32,611 nucleotides of DNA, from contig JBPCKZ010000162.1 in NCBI GenBank assembly GCA_051003795.1, forward strand, positions 1-32,611. The letters are read 5' to 3'. A model generated the notes under the pieces. It did not search any database. It was not told where the DNA came from and saw only the letters and a program-made list of their open reading frames with translations. Shown piece by piece: positions 31,665 to 32,611 of the stretch (positions are counted from its first letter, which is position 1; every line of letters starts with the position of its first letter). Source of the DNA: JALYXS01 sp051003795 (GTDB lineage: Bacteria > Acidobacteriota > Terriglobia > Bryobacterales > Bryobacteraceae). A program made the translations under genes and the position numbers.

Positions 31665-32563
31665 CCATGTTCACGGGCTGCGGCACCGCCCTGGTAACGC
31701 CCTTCCGCCGCGATCTTTCGATTGACGAGCAAACGCTGCGGCGCTTAGTCCGGCGTCAAATCGACGAAGGCATCGATTTTCTGGTTCCCTGCGGAACCAC
31801 CGGCGAAAGCCCCACGCTGTCGCGCGAAGAGCATCTTCGCGTGATCGAGATCGTTCTCGAGGAAGCCAAGGGCGAGGCGCCGGTGCTCGCCGGAGCCGGC
31901 GGCTACAATACCCGCGAAGTGATCGAGCTGGCGCGCGAGATCGAAGCGCTCGGAGCCGATGGCATTCTTTCCGTCACGCCGTACTACAACCGGCCCACGC
32001 AAGAGGGCCTGTTTCAGCATTACCAGATGATTGCCGAAGCGATCGCCCTGCCCATCGTCATCTACAGCGTGCAAGGCCGGACCGGTGTAAACGTGGAGCC
32101 GGCGACGCTCTCGCGGCTGGCTGAAATCCAAAATATCGTGGGCGTAAAAGAGGCGTCGGGAAATATTTCGCAGATTGCGTCCGTTATCCATCAAGTGCCG
32201 CCGGGGTTTCTGGTGCTTTCCGGGGACGATGCAATTGCGCTACCGGTGATCGCGCTGGGCGGCCGGGGAGTTATCTCGGTTGTGTCAAACCAAATTCCAG
32301 GCGAGATGACGCGATTGGCGCGGCATTCTCTCGAAGGAAATTTCGAGAAGGCGCGCGAGCTGCAGCGGAAATATCTGCCTCTAATGAACATAAATTTCGT
32401 GGAATCGAACCCGATCCCCGTGAAGGCGGGGATGGCGTTGATGGGGCTTCTTGAACCGATCTACCGCTTGCCAATGGTGCCGCCGAAATTCGAAAGCGAG
32501 GCGAAAATTCAGGATGTGCTGCGGAAGGTCGGGCTGCTGAAGAGAGAGCACGTTGCAAACTGA
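31661..32563 (+). CDS. dapA: 4-hydroxy-tetrahydrodipicolinate synthase
   Basis: DapA condenses pyruvate with aspartate semialdehyde, the first lysine-specific step. The 300-residue enzyme has GTTGESPTLS at 45-54 (catalytic Thr), the active-site tyrosine in IVIYSVQGRTG (Tyr135), and the pyruvate-binding Schiff-base lysine in GVKEASGN (Lys163). The usual YNVPGRTG loop is changed to YSVQGRTG, but Tyr and Arg are kept. The start overlaps dapB, and the operon order is dapE-like, asd, lysC, dapB, dapA. Its stop is followed within three bases by the dispersed repeat at 32566. Confidence 0.96.
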   Translation: MTMFTGCGTALVTPFRRDLSIDEQTLRRLVRRQIDEGIDFLVPCGTTGESPTLSREEHLRVIEIVLEEAKGEAPVLAGAGGYNTREVIELAREIEALGADGILSVTPYYNRPTQEGLFQHYQMIAEAIALPIVIYSVQGRTGVNVEPATLSRLAEIQNIVGVKEASGNISQIASVIHQVPPGFLVLSGDDAIALPVIALGGRGVISVVSNQIPGEMTRLARHSLEGNFEKARELQRKYLPLMNINFVESNPIPVKAGMALMGLLEPIYRLPMVPPKFESEAKIQDVLRKVGLLKREHVAN

Positions 32564-32565
32564 AT

Positions 32566-32611
32566 TTGTGGCGCGGGCACTCGTGCCTGCCGTGTCCACA
32601 CTCGTGTGGAC
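32566..32611. repeat. Second copy of the dispersed palindromic repeat arm (cut by window end)
   Basis: This stretch begins TTGTGGCGCGGGCACTCGTG and matches the left arm at 7878-7923 with two differences over 46 bases. It lies directly after the dapA stop and runs off the window. The second arm probably lies beyond. It may act as a transcript end for the lysine operon. Confidence 0.92.

Overview
The window looks like a chromosomal segment of an Acidobacteriota bacterium, probably near Solibacteraceae/Bryobacterales. This is inferred from the protein types: an Oar-like outer-membrane receptor with an ELPLNGRN motif, a haem c plus copper-monooxygenase fusion, an OpcA-Zwf-Pgl cluster, DUF4337, and an archaeal/fungal-type Asd in a DAP operon. 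Base composition looks like about 60% GC by eye. No rRNA, tRNA or CRISPR array was seen.

Layout. (1) 1-821: end of an OsmC-family gene overlapping mscL. (2) 808-11671: a long minus-strand run. Read 5' to 3', it holds two FtsX/MacB-type permeases, an HlyD-type adaptor, an ABC ATPase, a DUF4337 membrane protein, a type III restriction-modification Mod subunit, an MntA-HepT toxin-antitoxin pair, the Res subunit and a 37-residue basic ORF. Nearly all junctions from the DUF4337 gene onward overlap or are about 10 nt apart. (3) 11740-13421, minus strand: an MmcQ/YjbR protein, a VOC protein and an AraC regulator. (4) 13527-19606, plus strand: the TonB-dependent-type receptor, the cytochrome c/copper monooxygenase-like protein, a secreted protein of unknown function and tadA. 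(5) 19568-24687: a 1.85-kb insertion bounded by perfect 121-bp direct repeats derived from the 3' end of pgl, then pgl, opcA and zwf (oxidative pentose phosphate pathway, minus strand). (6) 24736-27152: a Tat-signal threonine aldolase-like gene, duplicated and deleted fragments of its 3' end, and small ORFs. (7) 27218-32563: a promoter, a lysine riboswitch, and a dapE-like, asd, lysC, dapB, dapA operon leading from aspartate to diaminopimelate/lysine.

The most unusual items are: the pgl-targeted insertion with its split unrecognised gene; the toxin-antitoxin pair embedded between mod and res with coupled overlaps; the lysine riboswitch heading the operon; and a palindromic dispersed repeat inside the exporter operon that recurs after dapA.
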